64,000 nt of DNA from assembly GCF_017815135.1 (NCBI RefSeq), contig NZ_JAGJCF010000022.1, forward strand, positions 1-64,000, in the 5' to 3' direction. The position numbers were made by a program, and so were the translations under genes. This DNA is from Jiella mangrovi (GTDB lineage: Bacteria > Pseudomonadota > Alphaproteobacteria > Rhizobiales > Rhizobiaceae). Within the stretch, counting starts at the first letter, position 1. Each line of letters opens with the position of its first letter. Below are positions 18,193-26,711 of the stretch, in pieces. Under the pieces are notes generated by a model, which saw only the letters and a program-made list of their open reading frames with translations, was not told the DNA's origin and searched no databases.

Positions 18193-18206
18193 TTGATGTC
18201 GATCAA
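18193..18206. promoter_or_regulatory. Perfect FNR/FixK-type box
   Basis: TTGATGTCGATCAA matches the FNR/Anr/FixK consensus TTGAT-N4-ATCAA exactly. It lies in the 224-bp gap between the end of poxB (18265) and the start of the XRE/cupin gene (18040), 153 bp upstream of the latter. No gene on the plus strand follows it before the poxB 3' end. It could link the XRE/cupin gene to low oxygen, or serve a small RNA not visible by eye. Confidence 0.5.
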
Positions 18207-18264
18207 CATCCCTGTCGGCGCAACGCGTGCGGTGCCGACGGGGGCTGTCATCGGGATGGTGCGA

Positions 18265-20001
18265 TCATCGCCGCAGAAGGTTCTCCTTTGCCAGATCCAC
18301 CACCTCGTCGCCGCGTCCGCTCATCACCGCGCGGATCATCCACAGGCCGAAGCCTTTGACCTGTTCGGCGCCGATCGTCGGCGGTATCGACAGTTCCTGC
18401 GTCGCCGTGACGACGTCGAGCACCGCTGGCCCGTCATGGGCGAGGAACGTCTCGACGGCCCCCGGCAGATCGCCCGGATCCTCGACGCGCGCACCATGTA
18501 TGCCGATGGCCCGGGCCATCGCCGCGAAGTCGGGATTGTCGAGCCTGGTGCCGAGTTCGACGAAGCCGGCCGCCTTCATTTCCAAAGCCACGAAGCCGAG
18601 CGTGCCGTTGTTGTAGATGACGATCTTTACGGGGAGCTTTTCCTGGGAAAGGGTCAGGAGGTCGCCCATTAGCATGGCAAAGCCGCCGTCGCCGGAGAGC
18701 GAGATCACCTGACGCCTCGGCTCGCTCGCAGCAATGCCGATCGCCTGTGCCATGGCATTGGCCATCGAGCCATGGATCAGCGAGCCGATCAGCCGGCGCT
18801 TGCCGTTCATCTTGAGATAGCGCGCTGCCCAGATCGTCGGCGTGCCGACATCGAAGGTGAAGACGGCATCGTCGGCCGCCTGCTCGTCGAGAAGGCGAGT
18901 CAGATATTGCGGATGGATCGGCTTGCGGCCGGGCGTTCCCTCGGCAAGCTCGTCGAGCGAGGCGCGGACCTTCTTGTAGCGTTTGACGCTGTCGTCGAGA
19001 TGTTTGCGGTCGGTCTTTTCGTCGAGCTTCGGCAAAAGGGCGGCGATGGTTTCGCCGACGTCGCCGACCACGCCGACATCGAGCCGCGCCCGCCGGCCGA
19101 GCTGCTCCGGCGTGATGTCGATCTGGGCGATCCTGATGCCCTTCGGAATGAACTGCTTGTACGGAAAATCGGTGCCGAGCATCAGAAGGGCGTCGCAGTC
19201 GTGCATCGCCTCATAGCCCGAGGAAAAGCCGATGAAACCGGTCAGTCCGACGTCATAGGGATTGTCGTATTCGACATGCTCCTTGCCGCCGAGGGCATGG
19301 ACGATGGGGCTCTTCAGCGTCTCGGCGAGGCGCATCAGCCCGGCATGGGCACCGGCGCAGCCCCGGCCGCAGAACAGCGTGACCTTGCCGGCGCCGTTCA
19401 GAAGATCGGCCAGTCGCTCGACGGTCTCCTCGCTCGGCACGACCTGCGGCGCCACCGGCAAAAGGCCGGCCAGAGGTGACATGGCCCGCTCGGGCGCGGG
19501 CTTCAGCGCGACGTCTCCGGGAATGACGACGACCGCGACACCCCGCTTACCGACGGCTGCGCGGATGGCGTTTTCCAGCACATAGGGCATCTGGCTCGTT
19601 TCGGAGACCATCTCGCAATAGACGCTGCACTCCTGAAACAGGTTCTGCGGATGGGTTTCCTGGAAATAGCCGCCGCCGATCTCGGAGGAGGGGATCTGCG
19701 CCGCGATGGCGAGCACCGGAGTGCGGCTGCGCTGGGCATCGAAGAGGCCGTTGACGAGGTGCAGGTTGCCCGGCCCGCAGGATCCGGCGCAGACTGCCAG
19801 CTCGCCGGTCAGCTGGGATTCCGCCGAGGCGGCGAAGGCCGCGACCTCTTCGTGGCGCACATGCACCCAGCGGATCGTCTCACGCTGACGCAGCGCCTCG
19901 GTCAGGGCATTCAGACTGTCGCCGACGACCCCGTAAATTCTCTTCACGCCGACTTCGTGAAGCGTATCGACGATCAGATCCGCCACGTTGCCCTTGGTCA
20001 T
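18265..20001 (-). CDS. poxB: Thiamine diphosphate-dependent pyruvate dehydrogenase (quinone)/pyruvate oxidase-like enzyme
   Basis: A 578-residue ThDP enzyme of the PoxB type. The N-terminal PYR domain has HVRHEEVAAFAASAESQLTG with the catalytic glutamate, the middle domain is about 190-320, and the C-terminal domain has the ThDP motif beginning at LSGDGGFAMLMGDLLTLSQE and ending near YNN. PoxB oxidatively decarboxylates pyruvate to acetate and CO2, passing electrons to quinone at the membrane. The ATG at 20001 has a GGAG site and gives the usual length. Acetolactate synthase or glyoxylate carboligase is less likely given the YGVVGDSLNALTEALR start. Confidence 0.85.
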   Translation of the reverse strand: MTKGNVADLIVDTLHEVGVKRIYGVVGDSLNALTEALRQRETIRWVHVRHEEVAAFAASAESQLTGELAVCAGSCGPGNLHLVNGLFDAQRSRTPVLAIAAQIPSSEIGGGYFQETHPQNLFQECSVYCEMVSETSQMPYVLENAIRAAVGKRGVAVVVIPGDVALKPAPERAMSPLAGLLPVAPQVVPSEETVERLADLLNGAGKVTLFCGRGCAGAHAGLMRLAETLKSPIVHALGGKEHVEYDNPYDVGLTGFIGFSSGYEAMHDCDALLMLGTDFPYKQFIPKGIRIAQIDITPEQLGRRARLDVGVVGDVGETIAALLPKLDEKTDRKHLDDSVKRYKKVRASLDELAEGTPGRKPIHPQYLTRLLDEQAADDAVFTFDVGTPTIWAARYLKMNGKRRLIGSLIHGSMANAMAQAIGIAASEPRRQVISLSGDGGFAMLMGDLLTLSQEKLPVKIVIYNNGTLGFVALEMKAAGFVELGTRLDNPDFAAMARAIGIHGARVEDPGDLPGAVETFLAHDGPAVLDVVTATQELSIPPTIGAEQVKGFGLWMIRAVMSGRGDEVVDLAKENLLRR

Positions 20002-20199
20002 CCCGGTTCTCCAGAAAAGCGCGTGCCGCCGCCGCGACATTTGATCTGGACGTCAAACTAGGAGCGGCGGCGATGAGAGCAATTCGGGCGGGTAAAGGCA
20101 GGGATGTCAACCGAAGCGGCCTTCCTGTCGAGGGCAGGGAGCGGTTTGCATGGCCGATGATGAAGGCCGGCGGCGGCCATGCCGCCACCGTCGCCGGGT

Positions 20200-21468
20200 T
20201 CACTTCACGGCGAGGCGGTCCGAGGATTTATCCACGAACTCGACGGTGGTGACCGAGGGCTGGACGAGCTTTGCCAGGGCGGCCGCGTCCCAGTTGGTCA
20301 GGCGCACGCAGCCATGGCTGCGGCTCTTGTCGATGCGGCTTGGATAGGGCGTGCCGTGAATGCCGAAGGTCGGCTTCGACAGCGCGATCCAAGTCGAGCC
20401 GACCGGTCCGTTCGGGCCTGCCGGGATGGTCAGCGGGCCTGTATTGTCGCCCTGGGTGAAGTTCCTGGCCGGATTGTAGCTGTAGGTCGGGTTTTCCGCG
20501 ACGCCGGTGACCGTCAGATGCCCGCTCGGCGATGGCGTATCGTCCGAGCCGATCGTCGCGGGGTCGAGCAGGACAATGTTGCCGTTTGCATCGTAGGCGA
20601 TGAGTTCGCCGCGCTCCTTGTCGATCACGATGCGGGCGACCTTCGTCGTCGGGGCCTGCCCCACATCGGCGACGAGGATCCTGGTCCCGGCCGCGCGTAG
20701 ATCAGCATTCGGGTTCATGGCGAGGAGCAGATCCTCATCCATGTGAAAGCGCTCGCCGAACATTTCTGCGGGGGACTGGTAGCCCAGCCATTCCATCTTC
20801 GCCAGCTCGCCGTAGTCATCGGGGATACGGTCGACATAGCGCGTCGCCGCGTCCTCTTCGGTGATGGTGTAGGTCTTGATCGCCTTGCCCTGATCGACGG
20901 TCAGGATGACCCAGAGATCGGCGTCGATCTCGCCGTCCTCGGGAAGACCACGCATCGCCTCATAGGCCGCGATCGCCTTGCGGGTGTTCTCGCCGTTGAA
21001 ACCGTCGATGACACCGGGGGAGGCGTGCGCGCGATCGAGAAGGATCTGCAAGCGGATCAGGAACGGGTCCGGATGCTTTTGCTCGTCCGCGGTCTCGAGA
21101 CTGGCCTCGTCGGGAAGATCCGTCGAATAGGACGGCGACGTGATCTCAAGATCGGGAGCGTCCGATACGGGAACGTCCTCACTTGTCAGCATGGCCGCGG
21201 CCGCGCTCGGCGGTGCGTCTGTGGAGCCGGTCCGCGTCTGGTCGAGCGTGTCCAGCGGGCTCTCGTCGGCGGCATGGACATCGGGGACCGTGTCGTCGCG
21301 TCTGGCGGTGGCGGCCACGGCGTTCGCCTCACGAACCGACGCCTGCCAGGACTGGAACGTGGCGGCCTCGATCGCTTCTTGCGAAAGGGGGCGCCACTCG
21401 CCTGCAAGCGAGACATGGGGCATCGTTGCCGCAAGCAGGCCTGCTGCGGCGAGGGACTTGATTTTCAT
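20200..21468 (-). CDS. L,D-transpeptidase (YkuD) with peptidoglycan-binding domain
   Basis: A 422-residue exported protein. Residues 1-22 are a signal peptide (KIKSLAAAGLLAATMPHVSL). A low-complexity acidic region is followed by a peptidoglycan-binding module (about 165-225, RLQILLDRAHASPGVIDGFN) and then the YkuD catalytic domain with HGTPYP and SHGCVR (H385, C387). It makes 3-3 cross-links in peptidoglycan or attaches proteins to it in the periplasm. The ATG at 21468 follows a GAGG site and begins the signal peptide. The AT-rich 110 bp upstream look like a promoter, with an inverted repeat GAGAC/GTCTC at 21516-21533. Confidence 0.9.
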   Translation of the reverse strand: MKIKSLAAAGLLAATMPHVSLAGEWRPLSQEAIEAATFQSWQASVREANAVAATARRDDTVPDVHAADESPLDTLDQTRTGSTDAPPSAAAAMLTSEDVPVSDAPDLEITSPSYSTDLPDEASLETADEQKHPDPFLIRLQILLDRAHASPGVIDGFNGENTRKAIAAYEAMRGLPEDGEIDADLWVILTVDQGKAIKTYTITEEDAATRYVDRIPDDYGELAKMEWLGYQSPAEMFGERFHMDEDLLLAMNPNADLRAAGTRILVADVGQAPTTKVARIVIDKERGELIAYDANGNIVLLDPATIGSDDTPSPSGHLTVTGVAENPTYSYNPARNFTQGDNTGPLTIPAGPNGPVGSTWIALSKPTFGIHGTPYPSRIDKSRSHGCVRLTNWDAAALAKLVQPSVTTVEFVDKSSDRLAVK

Positions 21469-21610
21469 GGAGATGCGCCTCGAAAAGGAGTAGAACCCGT
21501 ACTCGCAGACCGTGTGAGACGACGTTTTGTCTCGCAAATTCAAGAATATAAGAATATGCTTAAAATAATATGAACGGATGTGTTTCGACAATTGGCCGGG
21601 AACCTGTCAG

Positions 21611-21778
21611 ATGCGCTCGGAGGAAGGCTACGCCAAGCGGGGTCGCTCGAAGCTAGGGCCTCAGTTCGTTCTCCTTTTTCTATTTTTGATCGTGATCGCC
21701 GGCGCCGTCTGGATCTCCAGTGACGATACCGAGGTCTCGTCGCCGGAAGTCCCGCGTCCCATCGCGCCGACGCAGTAG
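21611..21778 (+). CDS. Small single-pass membrane protein (55 aa)
   Basis: A 55-residue frame with one clear hydrophobic helix, PQFVLLFLFLIVIAGAVWIS, a basic N-terminus and a Ser/Pro-rich tail ending in IAPTQ. An ATG at 21578 would add 11 residues. It diverges from the L,D-transpeptidase gene and shares its AT-rich upstream region. I do not recognise a family. The membrane helix and short basic head make it plausible as a real small envelope protein. Confidence 0.45.
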   Translation: MRSEEGYAKRGRSKLGPQFVLLFLFLIVIAGAVWISSDDTEVSSPEVPRPIAPTQ

Positions 21779-21957
21779 ATGAGCTCCACCGGATTGCGCT
21801 GATCGGCGGTCCCTGCGCTCGCCGAAACGTTTGTGACGCGGCGTCTGGCGCGATGGTCTTTGCCGAAAACGGGCGGCCGCAAGGGGCGGTCTGTCAGCGT
21901 CGTCCTTCTCGCAATGGCGATCTGTGAGAGGAACCGGGAAGCGCACCGAGAAATCCG

Positions 21958-22470
21958 TCACCACAGCCATACGACGACGGCTGCCATGGAGCCCGTCAGC
22001 GCGGCGCCCAGAACCGTTCTGTCCAGCCAGATGGGACGTTCCCACTGGCCGAAGATCTGAAGCGCATCCTGCCGGTCCCAGACGAGGTCGCCGATATTTT
22101 CCTTGGCGGGACGGCGTGTCGCGGCGCTGATCGCAAAGTGAAGCGCGATGGCGGCAAGCATGATGATGCTCGACATGATCGTATAGTGAATGTCCGGCAG
22201 TCCAAGACCCGACCACACGTCCGTCACTTCCTTGGCAATGAAGATCGGAACACCGACGAGGAGGCCGAGGACAATCGTCCAGAAGGCGCCGTTGCCATTC
22301 AGCCATGGAACGAACAGGCCGAGAATATAGACGACGATGATCGGCGGCACGACGTAGCTGAGCGACGACTGGAAATAGCCGAATAGGCTTTCGAACCCGG
22401 CGATCGAGGGCGCGTAGATCGCGCCGATGACCATGGCAACGCCCGTCACGATCCGCCCGAGCTTGACCAT
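21958..22470 (-). pseudogene. C-terminal remnant of a sodium:solute symporter (SSS family)
   Basis: A 170-residue frame matching only the last third of sodium:solute symporters (usual length about 500-550 residues). GFESLFGYFQSSLSYVVPPI and FVPWLNGNGAFWTIVLGLLV are typical of the last membrane helices, and the C-terminal tail is intact. The missing first two thirds should lie upstream, but trmL ends only 16 bp before the remaining ATG. A deletion has therefore removed the front of the gene. Whether the fragment is still translated is unknown. Confidence 0.75.
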
Positions 22471-22486
22471 TGTCTCTTCGGAAATC

Positions 22487-22999
22487 TCAGCCGACGGGAA
22501 ATAGATGCATTTGCCGCAATGCCTCCGCTGCGACGATGCCGGCCGAGACGGCGAGGTTCAGCGAGCGGGTGGCCGGTGCCATCGGAATCTTGAGGCGCGC
22601 ATCGACGACGTCGTGAACGTCCTGAGGAACGCCGGCACTTTCCCGGCCGAAGACGAGCCGATCCGTCGCCTGGAAGGTGAAATCGGTGTAGATGGTCTCG
22701 GCCTTCGTGGTCAGGAGGACGAGACGGCCCGGCCGGTTTTCGAGATCGCGCAGGAATGCGGTCCAGTCGTCGTGACGCCTGAGGGCTGCCATCGCCGCAT
22801 AGTCCATCCCGGCTCGCTTCAAGGCGCGATCAGACGAATCGAAGCCGGCGGGCTCGACCAGTTCGACGGTCAGGCCGAAGCAGGCGGCAAGGCGCAGGAT
22901 CGCACCGGTGTTGCCGGCGATGTCGGGCTGAAAGAGGACGAGGGAGGGGCGCTGATGGCCCGCCGGCGGGTTGCCTTCGTTTTCCATGTATCTTGCCAT
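22487..22999 (-). CDS. trmL: tRNA (cytidine(34)-2'-O)-methyltransferase
   Basis: A 170-residue SPOUT-fold methyltransferase. The N-terminal FQPDIAGNTGAILRLAACFG, the central LVFGRESAGVP loop and the C-terminal ATRSLNLAVSAGIVAAEALR knot are the TrmL/TrmH motifs. It methylates the ribose of the wobble base of leucine tRNAs, using S-adenosylmethionine. A second ATG four codons in (22987) is an alternative start. Its downstream neighbour is a symporter remnant, so it probably ends its own transcript. Confidence 0.9.
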   Translation of the reverse strand: MARYMENEGNPPAGHQRPSLVLFQPDIAGNTGAILRLAACFGLTVELVEPAGFDSSDRALKRAGMDYAAMAALRRHDDWTAFLRDLENRPGRLVLLTTKAETIYTDFTFQATDRLVFGRESAGVPQDVHDVVDARLKIPMAPATRSLNLAVSAGIVAAEALRQMHLFPVG

Positions 23000-23053
23000 A
23001 TTGTGCCGTCGGAGCGTACGGCGCGGTTTCGGACGGACGAGTGATCATTCGAC

Positions 23054-24481
23054 ATGCCCTTCCAGGCCTTTCCCGACAAGGCACGACGGTTTCTGGCACG
23101 CGCGCGGCGGGTGGCGACCGGCAGATCGATGCGTGCGTTCGGCGGCCGGCCGAAATCGGCTCGCCTGGCGCCAGGCCGGCTTTCAGCGCGGCTTGGTGCG
23201 CGAACGAGCGGTCTCGTGGAAGGGGGCGCAGAGCGGCTTCCGCGCCTGCGGCTGTTTGCGAGGATCAGATCGAAGCTCCCGAGATTTTCGGGCAGGGCAG
23301 CACTGACGAGGGTTTCGGACAACGTTCGGTCAGCACTCGGCGCTTTCGCCGCCAAGGCCCGTCTTGCCGGGTTGAGAGCTCGCGCTGGCGTCCTGAAAGG
23401 AGCTGCCAGACTCAAGGGTCGCGGAGGTGCAGCCCAAGCCGAAGTGCCGACACGCAGACCCGGCAATGCGTCGTCGGAGGCGAAGCCGGCGGGACCTCCC
23501 TCCCGCAGTCCTGCATGGGATGCCCCGACGATCGCGGGGGCCGCGCCAGCCGCGCGGCGGTTCGACGGTCTTGCGGTCCTTGGTCCGGCGACGCGCCTCA
23601 TCTTTGTTGCGCTGCTGATCGCCATGGGCTTGTTCGTGCTGTTCCTCAATACGGATCGGGGTGTTTCTATCGGCGAGCGGCTGAAGCGCGCCGCGGAGAC
23701 CGGAGCCGTCTTCAGCGAGCCGGCCGCAAGCTCTTCCGCAAACCGCAGCGCCCTTGATGCCCTGCAGCCTTCGCCGGAGGGCGAGGCGGGGGAGGGCCCG
23801 AAGGTCGCCCCGCTTGCCTCGGACCGCCTGCTCATGCCGCCAGCGACGAAAATCGCGGAGGATTTCGTGCGCCTTGCCACCGTCAGTCCCAAGCGGATCT
23901 GCCGGGCGATCGATCCGGGCCAGCGGCTCATGAAATGGAGCGAAAGCCCGCTGATGCGCGGCCAGTGGGAATGCTACGCGACCGCGACGGCGGACGGGGA
24001 GCGCGTGACGAGCGAGAGGGATCTCGAAGATGAGCCCGCGACGGAAGATCCCGATACGGTGATCGAGCCGTCACTGCCGACAGAGCCGCAGCTCTTCGTG
24101 ATGGCGCGCGGGGTTGCGCGCGACACACTCACGAGCATTCGCATCAAACTGGTTGCCGACAGCGGCGCGAAGGCGAAACGGGGCGCCAAGCGGTTGGCGG
24201 AACTCACCGCGGCCCTGTTCGACGTTCTGCAATGGAGCCCGCCGGGCGGGCTTCTGGAGAAGCTGCGCAACCTTCAGGATTTCGAGATCGACCAGGCGGG
24301 CACGCGACTGCGGTTCAAGCGCGAGCTGAGCGCTGGATGGCAGTACAATCTGATCGTGATCTTTCCCAACGCGATCAAATACCGAAAAGGATCAGCGTTT
24401 CAGGGGCCTCAGCCGGAACCCAGTCCCCTCCCGCAGCCGCCCGGCGATCCGTCAGTCGACGCGCCTGCCGGCGACCGCTGA
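23054..24481 (+). CDS. Single-pass membrane protein with basic N-terminal region, unknown function
   Basis: A 475-residue protein of unrecognised function. Residues 1-175 are rich in Arg, Ala, Gly and Pro and strongly basic. A single membrane helix follows at about 180-198 (LIFVALLIAMGLFVLFLN). The remainder, about 260-450, would be periplasmic and contains IRIKLVADSGAKAKRGAKRL and an NLIVIFPNAIKYRK end. Codon use in the first 100 residues looks less GC-biased at third positions than in the neighbours. The 3' end overlaps the convergent DUF2336 gene by 30 bp. Confidence 0.65.
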   Translation: MPFQAFPDKARRFLARARRVATGRSMRAFGGRPKSARLAPGRLSARLGARTSGLVEGGAERLPRLRLFARIRSKLPRFSGRAALTRVSDNVRSALGAFAAKARLAGLRARAGVLKGAARLKGRGGAAQAEVPTRRPGNASSEAKPAGPPSRSPAWDAPTIAGAAPAARRFDGLAVLGPATRLIFVALLIAMGLFVLFLNTDRGVSIGERLKRAAETGAVFSEPAASSSANRSALDALQPSPEGEAGEGPKVAPLASDRLLMPPATKIAEDFVRLATVSPKRICRAIDPGQRLMKWSESPLMRGQWECYATATADGERVTSERDLEDEPATEDPDTVIEPSLPTEPQLFVMARGVARDTLTSIRIKLVADSGAKAKRGAKRLAELTAALFDVLQWSPPGGLLEKLRNLQDFEIDQAGTRLRFKRELSAGWQYNLIVIFPNAIKYRKGSAFQGPQPEPSPLPQPPGDPSVDAPAGDR

Positions 24482-25477
24482 CGGCAACTGGCGCCGCCGG
24501 CCGAAGGTCGTTTTCCTGGTGGCCGTGCCCTTGCGGAGGCCTGCGCCTTCCACATGCAACGGCTGGTGCTGGCCTTTGTCGCGCTTGACCGGCACGTCGA
24601 TTGGAGTGGCAGCCTCGAGGCCGAGAAGCTCGCGCGCGGCCGGCTTCGTCAATCCGTCGTAGACGCGTCTGAGGGCGGCGAAGGCCGTGGCATCGTGGCC
24701 GGCGGTCCGGTGGACCATCAGGACGAGCGTCATGGCGTCGGCGGTCGTCAGGTCGAGAAGTTTGAGGGCGGCGGCAAGGAACGTGCCATCCTCGCCCTCG
24801 ACGAGAGTGACGGCCGTTTGCGCCGGGAGCTTCAGGGTCGAGGCGATCGCCCGGGCGGCGCCTCCGGGATTGCCGTTGCGGGCTTCGTGCAGCAGGGCTG
24901 GGAATGGCGGTGTGCCGGGTTCCAGCCGAAACACCGCCGTTTCGCTCGTCTGCGCGCCGGGCTGCGCGGGGCGTGGCTTTGCGCGGACAAGCGCTCTCAA
25001 TGCATCGCGGGCGGCGGCAGCATTCTTCAGGGGTGGTGGGGCTGTTTCCTTGCCGGCCCCATCAGAGCGCTGGACGTTCGGCTCCACGCTTTGACGTGGG
25101 AGATGAACGCGGGCCGCCTCGGCCGGCGGCACGGCTTCTTCCGCCGCTTGCAGCGAAAGGACATCCGTCTCAGTCAGGCAGGGGCTCGAAAACAGGAAGG
25201 GCGCTGCGATCTCCGCAGGTTCGTTCAGGAAAAGCTCGACGACGGGACGCGGCACATCGGGAGACTTCGCCAGCGAGATGGCGATCTGGCGCTTCGTTTC
25301 GGTGGACAGTTTCGGCCATGTCGAGGCGATGAGCCGAGCAAAATCCGCAGCATGGGCGGGGCCCGGCCGACGCATATCGAGAAACCCCGCGACGGCAGCC
25401 GTCGCGATGGTATCAAAGGCGCTCCGGCCCTGACGGGTTTCGAGTGAACGGAAGAGGCGCGGCATCTTGTCGACCAT
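24452..25477 (-). CDS. DUF2336 domain protein
   Basis: A 341-residue cytoplasmic protein with the DUF2336 helical repeat features of alphaproteobacteria, for example PVVELFLNEPAEIAAPFLFS followed by SPCLTETDVLSL. The middle is low-complexity, and the C-terminal tail is basic. The ATG at 25477 has GGAG five bases upstream; an in-frame ATG at 25567 would add 30 residues without a good site. No function is established for the family. The gene stands alone, convergent with the preceding membrane protein gene. Confidence 0.75.
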   Translation of the reverse strand: MVDKMPRLFRSLETRQGRSAFDTIATAAVAGFLDMRRPGPAHAADFARLIASTWPKLSTETKRQIAISLAKSPDVPRPVVELFLNEPAEIAAPFLFSSPCLTETDVLSLQAAEEAVPPAEAARVHLPRQSVEPNVQRSDGAGKETAPPPLKNAAAARDALRALVRAKPRPAQPGAQTSETAVFRLEPGTPPFPALLHEARNGNPGGAARAIASTLKLPAQTAVTLVEGEDGTFLAAALKLLDLTTADAMTLVLMVHRTAGHDATAFAALRRVYDGLTKPAARELLGLEAATPIDVPVKRDKGQHQPLHVEGAGLRKGTATRKTTFGRRRQLPSAVAGRRVD

Positions 25478-25745
25478 GTCGCTCCAGCGAAGCTGCGTTT
25501 CCCGATCGGCGCCCGAACCGCTCCATCGCCAGATCGAAGCCAGCCGGGGCTGGCGCCAATTGATCACAGCTAGAGATGGAAAGTGCCCTTGGCATCACGA
25601 AACGGCAATTTGAAAGTCTTTGGATAGGTTTACGCAAGATTTCTTAGCAAGTTGTTAACCCTCGGGATGTGTTCTCTGAGCTTGTAGAGGCAGGTTCATT
25701 TTCGCGGCGGCGCGACGACGCCAGAGGAAGGGGGATTGGGGAAAA

Positions 25746-25973
25746 ATGGGCGCTATTTTGAGCTTCGAACGAAAGAAATTCGGTGACGACCCATCGCCGC
25801 CGACAAGGAATCAGCAGGGCGGTACCGCCGAGATCGTGATCTTGCCCTGTATTCGCTACGAACGCCGCGCGGCATCCGAGGCCCATCGCGACGTCCATGG
25901 CAAAGGCACTCGCTCCGCAATGTCCGGCGAGCGGTGCTCGAATTCGATCAGCCGCGACCCAACCGCCGCCTGA
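25746..25973 (+). CDS. Small hypothetical protein (75 aa)
   Basis: A 75-residue frame beginning MGAILSFERKKFGDDPSPPT and preceded by a G-rich stretch (AGGGGGATTGGGG). The segment EIVILPCIRYERR resembles short conserved proteins of Hyphomicrobiales, but I cannot name a family. An AT-rich promoter-like stretch at 25590-25680 precedes it. The antisense frame over 25644-26063 is a weaker candidate. Confidence 0.5.
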   Translation: MGAILSFERKKFGDDPSPPTRNQQGGTAEIVILPCIRYERRAASEAHRDVHGKGTRSAMSGERCSNSISRDPTAA

Positions 25974-26075
25974 GGCGACGCGGGCACTTTTTCGCGCTTC
26001 GAGCATCCGGCTCGTCGTGCTGGCATGTCGCCCCGGGGACAGGCTCTCGGATGTGTCCGGCAAATCCCCTGATCG

Positions 26076-26711
26076 TCAGCCTCCGCTGGCGGCCGGCGAC
26101 TTGCGGCGGATCGAATTCGTCGAGATCGCGTCGTCGGTCGGCGAGGGATCGCATCCGATCGAAGAGACGAAGGCATCGACGCTCGGTCGTTTGCTCTCCT
26201 CGTCGACGAGGACGCGGATCGTCATGTATCCCTCGCTCATTTCGACCTCGACGGGGATCTGCGCTTCCGGCGCATCCTGGACGGCTGCCTTGTCGACGAG
26301 CTGTTCCGGCGTTCCCACCATCAGATCGAAGGCATTGTCGACCGCCGAGCGGTCGTTGATGCTGTAGAGATTGTCCCCCCGGCGGTCGTAGATCGAGGCC
26401 GACCAGAAGGCGGGATCGTTTTGCAAGGCGTGAATCCTGACCGGGCCGTCGACCAGGGAAAAGCGACAGCCGGCCGTGATGAAGGCCGGATCGACAAAGG
26501 CGAACTCGCCGTTGGTCGAGCCGCCGGATTCTCCAGGCTCAGCAGGGCTTTCCAGCGCCTCGACGCGCACGAGCCGATCCGTTTCGCCAAGCTCTGCCAA
26601 CCGGCTCCAGCCGTTGCGACTGGCAACGTCCGGCATCGAGAATATGACGGCGATATGCACGAGACCGGCCCCGACCAGTCCGACCATGACAGCCAGAAGG
26701 AGCTTACCCAT
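26076..26711 (-). CDS. DUF1254-type envelope protein
   Basis: A 211-residue protein with an N-terminal membrane anchor or signal (residues 4-25, LLLAVMVGLVGAGLVHIAVI). The rest is exported and contains FAFVDPAFITAGCRFSLVDG and FDLMVGTPEQL, a pattern I associate with the short DUF1254 proteins of rhizobia. It overlaps the upstream DUF1214 gene by 8 bp, and the two families commonly occur as a pair. No biochemical role is known for either. Confidence 0.75.
   Translation of the reverse strand: MGKLLLAVMVGLVGAGLVHIAVIFSMPDVASRNGWSRLAELGETDRLVRVEALESPAEPGESGGSTNGEFAFVDPAFITAGCRFSLVDGPVRIHALQNDPAFWSASIYDRRGDNLYSINDRSAVDNAFDLMVGTPEQLVDKAAVQDAPEAQIPVEVEMSEGYMTIRVLVDEESKRPSVDAFVSSIGCDPSPTDDAISTNSIRRKSPAASGG

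Noticed and set aside
25644-26063. A 139-residue minus-strand frame overlapping the small plus-strand gene at 25746
   Set aside because: It lacks a ribosome binding site and reads through an AT-rich promoter-like region. The plus-strand frame has a better start and leader.
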